A DNA stretch of 8,433 nt from Bacillota bacterium (GTDB taxonomy: Bacteria; Bacillota; Limnochordia; Darwinibacteriales; Darwinibacteriaceae), in contig JAAZLY010000252.1 of the NCBI GenBank assembly GCA_012799115.1, positions 1 to 8,433 of the forward strand, written 5' to 3'. Below are positions 1-6,571 of the stretch, piece after piece (the stretch's first letter is position 1; each line of letters begins with the position of its first letter). The notes beneath the pieces are model-generated. The model was given only the letters and a program-made list of their open reading frames with translations, was not told the DNA's origin and made no database searches. The translations under genes and the position numbers were made by a program.

Positions 1-1
1 C

Positions 2-733
2 CAAGTACCGGCCCACACGAAGGATTCTCCCTTCATGCGCGATCAATTGGAGCTCACTAAGATGGTTCTAGAGTCGTATAAAGGAGAAGCCTTTTCTCTG
101 GCCACCATCCACGGAATCACCGCTTCCGCGATCCATCCTATCGAAGCCCGTTACGGATATGTACCTGTTAGGGAGATGCTGTGTGAGCACTTGAGAGCAA
201 ACGAAAAACCTGTTTTGGCTGCTATGGACCGCATCGCCGATGCCATGTGTGAGCTAGTTGTGGAAAGCGCCTCCTTGGGTATTGATGGAATCTACTATGC
301 ATCCCTCGGTGGAGAGCGTCATTTCTTCACAGATGAAGAGTTTGCTCGTTGGATCGAACCTTTCGATCTCCGTATCATGAAGACTGCACGTGAAGCCGGT
401 CTTTATAACTTCCTTCATATTTGCAAGGAGAACCTGAATGTCCAGCGCTATGCCAATTACGGCGAGTTGGCTGATGTGGTCAACTGGGGCGTGTTCGAAA
501 CCCACTTTTCCCTTGAGGAAGGACGCAAGTTGTTCCCCAACGCTACCATTATGGGTGGACTTGCTAACCGGAGTGGAGTGTTAGTGGAGGGAAGTCTTGA
601 GGAAATCGCTGCCGCAGCCAAGAAGGTTGTTGCTGAGTTTGGTTCCACCGGATTTATCCTTGGCGCCGACTGCACTTTGCCGACAGAGATCGCTTTAGAG
701 AGGGTTAAAGCGGCTGTTGATGGTGTGAAGTAG
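2..733 (+). CDS. URO-D superfamily protein, methylcobamide methyltransferase-like (5' truncated by window edge)
   Basis: The reading frame is open to the left edge (residues before the first ATG at 35 read QVPAHTKDSPF), so this is the C-terminal ~243 residues of a protein that is usually about 340. The KDSPFMRDQLE stretch, the GIDGIYYASLGG strand and a C-terminal GADCTLPTE segment fit the uroporphyrinogen decarboxylase fold. The H-x-C at 416-424 and the Cys at 671-673 reproduce the HxC...C zinc-binding pattern known from MtaA/CmuA-type methyltransferases. HemE proper lacks this pattern. I therefore infer methyl transfer between a corrinoid protein and a thiol acceptor rather than heme synthesis. 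Substrate and partner corrinoid protein are unknown and would lie upstream, outside the window. The gene ends in TAG and is followed after 22 bases by a terminator, so it is the last gene of its transcript. Alternative: a URO-D paralog of other function. Confidence 0.85.
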   Translation, partial: QVPAHTKDSPFMRDQLELTKMVLESYKGEAFSLATIHGITASAIHPIEARYGYVPVREMLCEHLRANEKPVLAAMDRIADAMCELVVESASLGIDGIYYASLGGERHFFTDEEFARWIEPFDLRIMKTAREAGLYNFLHICKENLNVQRYANYGELADVVNWGVFETHFSLEEGRKLFPNATIMGGLANRSGVLVEGSLEEIAAAAKKVVAEFGSTGFILGADCTLPTEIALERVKAAVDGVK

Positions 734-755
734 GAAGAAGGTTAAGACGAGTTAG

Positions 756-798
756 AAGCCTTCGCAGTTCCCATTTTAGGGGATTGCGCAGGCTTTTT
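756..798 (+). terminator. Rho-independent terminator of the URO-D family gene
   Basis: An 11-bp stem with one mismatch (AAGCCTTCGCA at 756-766 with TGCGCAGGCTT at 785-795) is extended inside by TCCC/GGGA pairing and followed by a run of five T at 794-798. It lies 22 bases after the stop codon. On the minus strand the same hairpin has only a poor T run, so it is a weak candidate for ending the convergent GNAT gene. Confidence 0.85.
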
Positions 799-817
799 GG
801 CTATTAGCCTAGGGTGA

Positions 818-1363
818 CTAGATGAGGCTTTGGCCCAGTACTTCAGAGACGATATTCCACCCTTCCAGGCAGTTTTCAGTCTGAGTTAGGGGGCGAAATC
901 CGTAGTCGAGGTAGAGTTTGATTCCTTTGTAACTCGTAGTCTGGGTTGCTAGACAGGCCTTGGTGTGTTGTTCCTTCATTCGATGGATAGCATGGGTCAC
1001 CAAGGGACGAGCCAAGCCAAGCCCTTGGTAAGAAGGGATAATGCCCACCCAGTGTAAACGTCCGTAGGTGCCATCACGAAACTCCTTATCAAACCAACCC
1101 ATGGATGTTCCGATAGGAACACCATCGCTGGTTTGGAGTATCAAGCAGCGAGACTGGAGATCTTGCTCTAGACCGCCAAATTCATCGTTGAATCGAGTGA
1201 GGGCTGCCTGAAGATTGGGGAAAGCCCCTGCTTGAGTCTCGATCTCTGCCCAGACTTGTTCGTCTCCCCCTTGCCAGGGACGTAGGCTGAAGCCCTTCTT
1301 CAGGGGGACAAGGGGGCAGCTACGGATATCCTCGTTTGTCATCCAGAGTCTAATGTGTTTCAT
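818..1363 (-). CDS. GNAT-family N-acetyltransferase
   Basis: A 181-residue protein with the GNAT fold signature. The acetyl-CoA pyrophosphate loop is QGLGLA (residues 113-118) after the strand GRLHWVGIIPSY. The usual later motif LYLDYGFRP (150-158) follows. The start ATG is preceded by AGGAGGGA seven bases upstream (1371-1378 on the opposite strand), which fixes the start. The acceptor substrate cannot be deduced. The N-terminal half (residues 1-100) is less conserved, as is usual for the substrate-binding side. The gene stands alone, convergent with the URO-D gene and divergent from the tetR gene, with about 198 bases between the two divergent starts. I see no clear promoter for it. A weak CATTAT -10-like hexamer lies in the region but without a good -35. 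Confidence 0.85.
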   Translation of the reverse strand: MKHIRLWMTNEDIRSCPLVPLKKGFSLRPWQGGDEQVWAEIETQAGAFPNLQAALTRFNDEFGGLEQDLQSRCLILQTSDGVPIGTSMGWFDKEFRDGTYGRLHWVGIIPSYQGLGLARPLVTHAIHRMKEQHTKACLATQTTSYKGIKLYLDYGFRPLTQTENCLEGWNIVSEVLGQSLI

Positions 1364-1465
1364 TCGATGTTCCCTCCTAAAGTGCGACCCGTGCTGTCAT
1401 AATGTTCGTGTCCCCTCTAGCTCATCCCTTCTACGTCCTGCATTTCATGATCCATGTTGGGGCAC

Positions 1466-1495
1466 TTGACAACAGCAGTTCGGTAATGATACGAT
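1466..1495 (+). promoter_or_regulatory. SigA-type extended -10 promoter of the tetR operon
   Basis: A perfect TTGACA -35 (1466-1471) is followed after 18 bases by TACGAT (1490-1495), preceded by TGA, which makes an extended -10 (TGnTAnnAT). Transcription would begin near 1502, inside the palindromic operator. Confidence 0.7.
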
Positions 1496-1523
1496 CGGTC
1501 TAGACCAGGTGGTCTAGACCGAT
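1494..1523 (+). promoter_or_regulatory. 30-bp perfect palindrome, probable TetR operator
   Basis: Two 14-base arms, ATCGGTCTAGACCA and TGGTCTAGACCGAT, are perfect inverted repeats around a GG centre. Each arm contains the 10-bp palindrome GGTCTAGACC (1497-1506 and 1511-1520), so the site is also a direct repeat with 14-bp spacing. A third half-site, GGTCT, follows at 1525-1529. The site overlaps the end of the -10 and the expected start point, about 40 bases upstream of the tetR start codon. This is the classic arrangement for autorepression. Two TetR dimers could bind the two inner palindromes. Confidence 0.8.
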
Positions 1524-1561
1524 TGGTCTGCAGCACCGTTCGATGTTGGGAGGGAATAACG

Positions 1562-2188
1562 ATGAATGAGAAGTCCTTTGAAAGACAAGAAGAACTGATC
1601 GAAGCCGCTTTGGACGAGTTTTCGACGAAGAGTTATGACGAAGCGTCCCTCAACCGAATCATCAGAAATGCCGGCATTAGTAAGGGGACATTCTACTATC
1701 ATTTTTCGGACAAACAAGCTCTCTATCTTTACGTACTACAGCATGGGTTGCAGGCTAAATGGCAGTTCATTAACGAGGCCACCCAGAATGCTACGGAAAC
1801 CCATGGTAGTAAGGACATCTTTGAGGTATTCAAATGGCAGGCTAGACTCGGTGTGCAGTTTGCCAAGGCCTTTCCCAAGTACCATCAGCTCACGAAGATG
1901 TTTGTCAAGGAAAAGGGAAGCGAGATCCATGAGGTGGCCCGGGCTTCCCTTGGTAAGGATGCTGAGTTATCATTGGAGGCTCTGATCGATTTGGCCATGG
2001 AGCAAGGCGTCTTTAGGGAAGCTTTTTCCAGGGAGTTCATGATCAGGGTGATCTCTCATCTATTCGCTAGTTTCCATGATCTGTTTGGTGATGAGGACGA
2101 TTTGGAAGTGGATCAAATGCTTCGGAACTTGGATGCCTATGTGGACTTCATGAAATATGGATTGAAGAGGGGAGCTCATGGAAGATGA
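1562..2188 (+). CDS. TetR/AcrR-family transcriptional regulator
   Basis: A 208-residue protein of normal TetR length. The N-terminal domain (residues 1-55) carries the family signature: AALDEFSTKSYDEASLNRIIRNAGISKGTFYYHFSDKQAL, with the helix-turn-helix at about 28-47. The rest is an alpha-helical ligand-binding and dimerisation domain without a recognisable ligand signature. I chose the ATG at 1562 rather than the in-frame ATG at 1523. GGGAGGG (1548-1554) sits seven bases upstream, and 1523 falls inside the operator palindrome. It probably represses its own operon through that palindrome. Its last bases overlap the start of the next gene (ATGA), so both proteins are made from one message. 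By analogy with similar pairs, the regulator may respond to a compound handled by the membrane protein. The ligand is unknown. Confidence 0.93.
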   Translation: MNEKSFERQEELIEAALDEFSTKSYDEASLNRIIRNAGISKGTFYYHFSDKQALYLYVLQHGLQAKWQFINEATQNATETHGSKDIFEVFKWQARLGVQFAKAFPKYHQLTKMFVKEKGSEIHEVARASLGKDAELSLEALIDLAMEQGVFREAFSREFMIRVISHLFASFHDLFGDEDDLEVDQMLRNLDAYVDFMKYGLKRGAHGR

Positions 2189-2736
2189 AAGTACTAAAGC
2201 GCAATGATAAGCAAACGGCCCTAGTCTTTGCTGTACTAACTGGACTTTTCCTCATTTTGGCCTTTACCAATGAGGCTTTCTTCACTTGGGCCTTTGAACG
2301 ACACCAAAATCAGTTGAGTTGGTATATACGGCCGCTGTTTCTCATTCCATTTTGCTTTGCGGCCTTTAAGCGGAGTTGGTCAGGCATTTCTATCACCGTC
2401 TTTTTGCTGTTGACGAGCATGTTTTGGTTTCCTAAACCCGCCCTTGTCAGCGAACAGGTTCAACAGTTCTTAGAACTAGAAATGGAATATCTGACTGGAG
2501 CATGGAACGTAGGCAAGATTGCTCTATCAGCTCTTGTACCCCTCTCCCTCATTGCCCTAGCTGCGGCCTTTTGGAAGAGAAGTCTCAAGCTCGGTCTATC
2601 TGTATTGGTGTTCATCGCCATCGCCAAAATGGCCTGGAGCGTGTTGTATGCTGGTGAAGCGGGTACATCCATTCTTGTTCCAGCTATAGTCGGTCTATTC
2701 ATTGGCATCGTCGTCATCTATTTCCGATTTCGCTAA
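2185..2736 (+). CDS. Six-helix integral membrane protein of unknown function, TetR-linked
   Basis: A 183-residue, strongly hydrophobic protein. I see six likely membrane segments at about residues 11-34, 46-61, 66-82, 109-130, 134-155 and 161-181. Positive residues sit at the N-terminus (KVLKRNDK), after helix 2 (FKRSW), after helix 4 (WKRSLK) and at the end (RFR), so by the positive-inside rule both ends lie in the cytoplasm. A 26-residue acidic loop (83-108: SEQ, ELEME) lies between helices 3 and 4. No transporter, protease or enzyme motif is visible. The start overlaps the tetR stop by four bases (ATGA), with AGGGGAG ten bases upstream at 2168-2174, so translation is coupled. It may export or sense the compound that releases the TetR regulator, but this is only inferred from position. 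Confidence 0.85.
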   Translation: MKVLKRNDKQTALVFAVLTGLFLILAFTNEAFFTWAFERHQNQLSWYIRPLFLIPFCFAAFKRSWSGISITVFLLLTSMFWFPKPALVSEQVQQFLELEMEYLTGAWNVGKIALSALVPLSLIALAAAFWKRSLKLGLSVLVFIAIAKMAWSVLYAGEAGTSILVPAIVGLFIGIVVIYFRFR

Positions 2737-2748
2737 ATTGCGCGTCAT

Positions 2749-2772
2749 TGTGTGGGGACTGTTCCCCACACA
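2749..2772 (+). repeat. 24-bp perfect palindrome upstream of the hyp operon
   Basis: Ten-base arms TGTGTGGGGA (2749-2758) and TCCCCACACA (2763-2772) pair perfectly around CTGT. The element lies 12 bases after the membrane-protein stop and ends just before the extended -10 of the next operon, so it occupies that promoter's -35 and spacer region. It could be a terminator for the upstream unit (only three T follow), an operator, or a REP-like mobile palindrome. GGGGACTGTTCCCC cores of this kind are common in REP elements of Bacillota. The sequence alone does not decide. Confidence 0.75.
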
Positions 2773-2774
2773 TT

Positions 2775-2783
2775 TGCTATAAT
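2775..2783 (+). promoter_or_regulatory. Extended -10 promoter of the activase/hypD operon
   Basis: TGC followed directly by a consensus TATAAT (2778-2783) gives an ideal extended -10. No -35 resembling TTGACA is present at 16-18 bases; the palindrome lies there instead. The transcript would start near 2790, leaving a leader of about 29 bases. Confidence 0.6.
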
Positions 2784-2818
2784 TAAGATAAGAACTATTA
2801 TAGTGTGGAGTCGACCTT

Positions 2819-3727
2819 ATGTTGAATGCTATGATCTTTAATATCCAGAAGTTTTCTCTCCATGATGGTCCGGGGATTCGTACCACCGTCTTTTTTAAGG
2901 GTTGTCCCTTGACCTGTCTCTGGTGCCATAATCCTGAGAGCCAAAATACGCGCCAGGATATGCTCTATGATCGGGAGAAGTGCGTGATGTGCGGTATGTG
3001 CGCCAAGGTCTGTCCGCAACAGGCCATTTCGGTCGTCGGGAATTCTATGGTGACGGATCTTACAAAATGCGATTTTTGTGGCGAATGCGTGATCTATTGC
3101 ATTCCCGGGGCTCGGGAGATCGCGGGAAGAACCTATACGGTGCCTGAGGTCTTGGATCAAGTTCTTAGAGATCGGGCCTTTTATGAGGAATCAGGGGGTG
3201 GGGTTACCCTCTCTGGCGGTGAACCCCTTGTCCACGTGGATTTTGCCGAGGAACTTTTGCGGCGTCTCAAGGAGGAGGGAATCCATACGGCGGTTGATAC
3301 CTCTGGAGCCGTTCCCTTTGAGTCTTTGCAACGTGTAGCTAAGTACACGGATCTCTTCCTCTACGATCTCAAGCTCGTCGATGAGGAAAAGCACCGGGAG
3401 TTCACAGGTGGATCAAACCAAGAGATTGTCGAAAATCTGAGGAAGCTCACGGAGATTCATGATACAATCTACCTACGTATTCCCATTATTGAGGGAGTCA
3501 ACGCGGAGGAATCCTTTATCGAAGAGACGCTCTCCTTGGTTGACGGACTGAGGATCGAGGAAGTCCATTTACTTTCCTATCATTCTATTGCCCAGCACAA
3601 ATACAAGAAGTTGGGGCGAGACTACGCGGACGAACGTATGCAGGTTCCAAGTCCCGAAATGATGCATCGTTTGCGGACGATGGTTGCTGAAAAGGGGTAT
3701 AAGGTCAAGAAGGAGGGACCCGTATGA
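2819..3727 (+). CDS. Glycyl radical enzyme activase (radical SAM, two extra [4Fe-4S] clusters)
   Basis: This 302-residue radical SAM enzyme uses S-adenosylmethionine and a [4Fe-4S] cluster to abstract a hydrogen from the glycine of its partner, here expected to be the downstream HypD. The SAM cluster motif is C29-x3-C33-x2-C36 (GCPLTCLWCHNPE). A ferredoxin-like insert has two CxxCxxCxxxC sets at C55/C58/C61/C65 and C84/C87/C90/C94, as in activases of non-PFL glycyl radical enzymes. A GGEP motif at 133-136 contacts SAM. The HDGPGIRTTVFFKGC N-terminus is typical of the family. The start ATG at 2819 has GGAG eight bases upstream (2807-2810). The next ATG, at 2831, has no good site. The stop overlaps the hypD start (ATGA), so the two are translationally coupled, here with the activase first. 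Confidence 0.95.
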   Translation: MLNAMIFNIQKFSLHDGPGIRTTVFFKGCPLTCLWCHNPESQNTRQDMLYDREKCVMCGMCAKVCPQQAISVVGNSMVTDLTKCDFCGECVIYCIPGAREIAGRTYTVPEVLDQVLRDRAFYEESGGGVTLSGGEPLVHVDFAEELLRRLKEEGIHTAVDTSGAVPFESLQRVAKYTDLFLYDLKLVDEEKHREFTGGSNQEIVENLRKLTEIHDTIYLRIPIIEGVNAEESFIEETLSLVDGLRIEEVHLLSYHSIAQHKYKKLGRDYADERMQVPSPEMMHRLRTMVAEKGYKVKKEGPV

Positions 3728-6096
3728 GGGGTTATACAGAGCGAACAAAGCGATTGCGGGAACTGAGCGTAAAGACGCAGCCGTCCATCAGTCTAGAACG
3801 GGCGCTACTTCAGACCCAGTTCTATGAGAAACACTATGGAACGGTGGAAATGCCCATTCTTCGAGCGCTCAGCTTTAAGAACTATATTGAACATCGCAAG
3901 CTCTACATTGGTGAAGATGAACTAATCGTAGGGGAAAAGAGTGAGGGGCCACAAGTGGCGCCGACGTTCCCTGAGATTTGCGCCCACAGCGTGGAAGATA
4001 TGGAGATCATGAATGCGAGGGAACTCATTAGCTTCAAGGTTAAGGAGGGCGATTATGCCCTGCAGGCCGAACAGATCATCCCTTATTGGAAAGGGAAGTC
4101 GACTCGGGACAAGATTATGGAAGCGATGGCTCCTGAATGGAAGGACGCTTTTGCAGCTGGCATTTTCACTGAGTTCATGGAACAAAGGGCTGCGGGCCAT
4201 ACAGTAGCTGATGATAAGTTCTACAAGAAAGGTTTCCTAGACTTCAAGCAGGAAATCGAGGAGTCCATGGCTGCCCTTGATTTTGTTCACGATCTAGAGG
4301 CCTATGAGAAGAAGACCCAGCTACAGGCGATGGCGATCGCTTGCGATGCCATGATCCTTTATGGTCAGAGATACGCGGCCTATGCCAGGGAACTAGCCCA
4401 GCAAGAGACAAACCCCCAGAGAAAGGAAGAGCTGCTCTGGATTGCAGCCAACTGCGATGTGGTTCCGGCCCATAAACCGGAGACCTTCGCCCAAGCGATT
4501 CAAATGTACTGGTTTGTCCATACGGCCGTAACCACTGAGCTGAACATCTGGGATGCCTATTCCCCAGGGAAACTGGATCAATATCTATATCCCTTTTATA
4601 AGAAGGAGAAGGAAGCAGGAACCCTCGACTATGACCAGGCTCGGGAGCTTCTGGAGTGTCTTTGGATTAAGTTTAACAACCAGCCCGCTCCGCCTAAGGT
4701 GGGTATCACCTTAAAGGAAAGCGCTACGTATACCGACTTTGCCAACATCAACACCGGCGGGATTGATCCCTATACCGGAGAAGATGGTGTGAACGAGGTC
4801 TCTTACCTAATTCTCGATACGATGGATGAGCTGAAGCTACTTCAGCCCAGCTCGAATGTGCAAGTAAGCGAAAAGAATCCAGATGAGTTTGTGAAGAGAG
4901 CTGTGGAGATTTCCCGCAAGGGTTGGGGTCAGCCTGCCTTTTATAACACAGAGGAGTTGATTCAGGAGCTTCTAAATGCTGGAAAAACACTAGAAGATGC
5001 CCGTTTTGGTGGTTCCAGTGGCTGTGTGGAAACAGGTGCACATGGCCGAGAAGCCTATTGCCTCACTGGCTACTTGAATGTCCCAAAAATCTTTGAGATA
5101 ACCATGAATAACGGATTTGACAAGTACACGGGTAAGCAAATTGGGCCCAAGACAGGCAATCCTGAAGAATTTGCCTCCTATGATCAGTTATGGGACGCTT
5201 TTATGCGGCAACTCGATCATTTTATTGACATCAAGATAGCAGGCAACCACGTCATCGAGACGATCATGGCCAAGTACTTGCCTTCACCCCTTATGTCTGT
5301 AGTGGTTGATGGTTGTCGGCAGAGTGGGAGGGACTACAATGCTGGCGGTGCCAAGTATAATACTCGCTATATCCAGATCGTTGGCATAGGAACCATGACG
5401 GATATTCTGGCCGCGATTAAGTACAATGTGTACGATCAAAAGCGTTTTAGTATGGAAGAGATGGTGGCGGCCATTGATGCGAACTTTGTCGGGCATGAAA
5501 TGACCCGCAATCTGGTCTTGAATCATACGCCTAAGTACGGCAATGACGATGATTATGCCGATGCCATTATGGTTGAGGTCTTCGAAAGTGTGAGGGATAA
5601 AATCAGAGGACGGGAAACAGTCTTCGGCGGTACCTATCAAATCGACATGCTCCCCACAACTTGCCATGTGTATTTCGGTTCTGTCATGACTGCCTCGGCC
5701 AATGGTCGCTTAGCGGGGGTTCCCCTTACAGATGGAATCTCCCCCGAAAAGGGTGCTGATGTACATGGACCTACGGCTGTCATTCGCTCTGCGGCGAAGA
5801 TGGACCACACGTCCACCGGTGGAACCCTCTTGAACCAGAAGTTCACTCCAGCCTCAATTGCTGGTGAGGAGGGGCTAAACAACGTTACAGCCCTGATTCG
5901 AGCTTATTTCAAGATGATGGGACATCACATCCAGTTTAATGTGATTGATCGGGCTGTTCTGCTTGAAGCGCAGAAGAAGCCGGAAGAGTACAAGGATCTG
6001 ATCGTGAGGGTGGCTGGCTATTCAGACCACTTCAACAATCTCGAAAAGGCCTTGCAGGATGAGATTATCTTTAGAACCGAGCAATCTTTTCGGTAA
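3724..6096 (+). CDS. hypD: Glycyl radical enzyme, trans-4-hydroxy-L-proline dehydratase (HypD) family
   Basis: A 790-residue glycyl radical enzyme. Dehydration of trans-4-hydroxy-L-proline to pyrroline-5-carboxylate is the expected reaction, in the cytoplasm and under anaerobic conditions. The PFL-like domain fills most of the protein. The thiyl Cys and general base are C434 and E436 in SSGCVETG, and the radical glycine is G765 in RVAGYSDHF. By eye against recalled Clostridioides difficile HypD, other active-site residues are kept: F151, H159, D277, S333, D338, F339, Y450 and T645. Length and the N-terminal ERTKRLRE and ALSFKNYIEHR segments also match HypD. AGGAGG (3711-3716) lies seven bases before the start, which overlaps the activase stop. 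No proC is adjacent. One oddity is ETGAHGREAY after the Cys loop, where I recall ETGCFGKEAY in HypD. A related hydroxyproline lyase (HplG-like) specificity is possible but less likely. Confidence 0.92.
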   Translation: MRGYTERTKRLRELSVKTQPSISLERALLQTQFYEKHYGTVEMPILRALSFKNYIEHRKLYIGEDELIVGEKSEGPQVAPTFPEICAHSVEDMEIMNARELISFKVKEGDYALQAEQIIPYWKGKSTRDKIMEAMAPEWKDAFAAGIFTEFMEQRAAGHTVADDKFYKKGFLDFKQEIEESMAALDFVHDLEAYEKKTQLQAMAIACDAMILYGQRYAAYARELAQQETNPQRKEELLWIAANCDVVPAHKPETFAQAIQMYWFVHTAVTTELNIWDAYSPGKLDQYLYPFYKKEKEAGTLDYDQARELLECLWIKFNNQPAPPKVGITLKESATYTDFANINTGGIDPYTGEDGVNEVSYLILDTMDELKLLQPSSNVQVSEKNPDEFVKRAVEISRKGWGQPAFYNTEELIQELLNAGKTLEDARFGGSSGCVETGAHGREAYCLTGYLNVPKIFEITMNNGFDKYTGKQIGPKTGNPEEFASYDQLWDAFMRQLDHFIDIKIAGNHVIETIMAKYLPSPLMSVVVDGCRQSGRDYNAGGAKYNTRYIQIVGIGTMTDILAAIKYNVYDQKRFSMEEMVAAIDANFVGHEMTRNLVLNHTPKYGNDDDYADAIMVEVFESVRDKIRGRETVFGGTYQIDMLPTTCHVYFGSVMTASANGRLAGVPLTDGISPEKGADVHGPTAVIRSAAKMDHTSTGGTLLNQKFTPASIAGEEGLNNVTALIRAYFKMMGHHIQFNVIDRAVLLEAQKKPEEYKDLIVRVAGYSDHFNNLEKALQDEIIFRTEQSFR

Positions 6097-6101
6097 TGAT
6101 G

Positions 6102-6134
6102 AAAGCAGCTACATCTAGAGGGTAGCTGCTTTTT
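6102..6134 (+). terminator. Terminator of the hypD operon, shared with the convergent yolD unit
   Basis: A perfect 11-bp stem, AAAGCAGCTAC (6102-6112) with GTAGCTGCTTT (6122-6132), has a nine-base loop and ends in five T (6130-6134). It starts five bases after the hypD stop. The YolD gene ends at 6140 on the other strand. Read on that strand the hairpin starts a few bases after its stop and has a three-T tail, so it probably serves both directions, less strongly for YolD. Confidence 0.88.
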
Positions 6135-6139
6135 CCATT

Positions 6140-6571
6140 CTAGGTGGCAATCCATCTTGGATCAAATAACTCCCCTTCGATGTCGATGATTTCGTCGATA
6201 GGGATCTCTTGTCCGCCGCCTAAGACGAGAATTCGTTCATACTCATCTACTTTCCTTACATGTCCGCAAACCTTGATGTAGGCACCGCCAGTCTTCTTTG
6301 GATCTGGCTGAAAGTAGGTGATCGTAACTTTAGGGCTTTCTTTGATTCGTTCCTCTATGATCTGTAGCCGAGCTCGTAACGTCTCCTGCATCGATTCGTC
6401 CAACTCAACTCTGGCGTCTGTCAGCCGGGCTGTCTCCTGTATGGCAGCTTCGTAGCCCGTTAGCGCCGCAAAGGGAGAAAACTGAGCAGCCCGGGCAATC
6501 GGGGCCATCCTTGGACGTGTTTTGGAGACTGGGCGCGGTAGATGGATGATGTCGTCATAAGAGTCTGTCAT
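6140..6571 (-). CDS. YolD-like domain protein, partner of the Y-family polymerase
   Basis: A 143-residue protein with the YolD-like signature. The opening YDDIIHLPRPVSKTRPRM is followed by RAAQFSPFAALTGYEAAIQETARLT (residues 27-51). A charged helix comes next (about 55-78). The rest is a beta-rich half with ITYFQPDPKKTGGAYIKVCGHVRKVDEYERILVLGGGQEIPIDEIIDIEGE. YolD proteins occur next to UvrX/YqjW-type polymerases in Bacillota; their biochemical role is not established, and a UmuD-like accessory role has been suggested. The start codon overlaps the polymerase stop (ATGA on the minus strand). A GGGGGA eight bases upstream serves as the ribosome site. The gene would be transcribed from the LexA-type promoter in front of the polymerase. 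Confidence 0.92.
   Translation of the reverse strand: MTDSYDDIIHLPRPVSKTRPRMAPIARAAQFSPFAALTGYEAAIQETARLTDARVELDESMQETLRARLQIIEERIKESPKVTITYFQPDPKKTGGAYIKVCGHVRKVDEYERILVLGGGQEIPIDEIIDIEGELFDPRWIAT

Noticed and set aside
799..809. Small hairpin GGCT/AGCC as a terminator for the GNAT gene
   Set aside because: The stem is only four pairs with a three-base loop and no T run follows on the minus strand.
1165..1174. GCTCTAGACC, a near copy (9 of 10) of the TetR operator core, inside the GNAT gene
   Set aside because: A single degenerate 10-bp match within a coding region, without the second copy at 14-bp spacing, is probably chance.
1523..1561. In-frame upstream ATG at 1523 as the tetR start
   Set aside because: It lies at the end of the operator palindrome, lacks a ribosome site, and the ATG at 1562 has a well-spaced GGGAGGG.
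2737..2818. Control of the hypD operon by the neighbouring TetR regulator
   Set aside because: No GGTCTAGACC-like site lies in this interval; its palindrome has a different sequence.
3724..6096. 4-hydroxyphenylacetate decarboxylase, choline TMA-lyase or pyruvate formate-lyase
   Set aside because: There is no small HpdC subunit and the length is 790 rather than about 900. The GCVETG loop context and the pocket residues follow HypD. Pyruvate formate-lyase has two adjacent cysteines in its catalytic loop, not GCVE.
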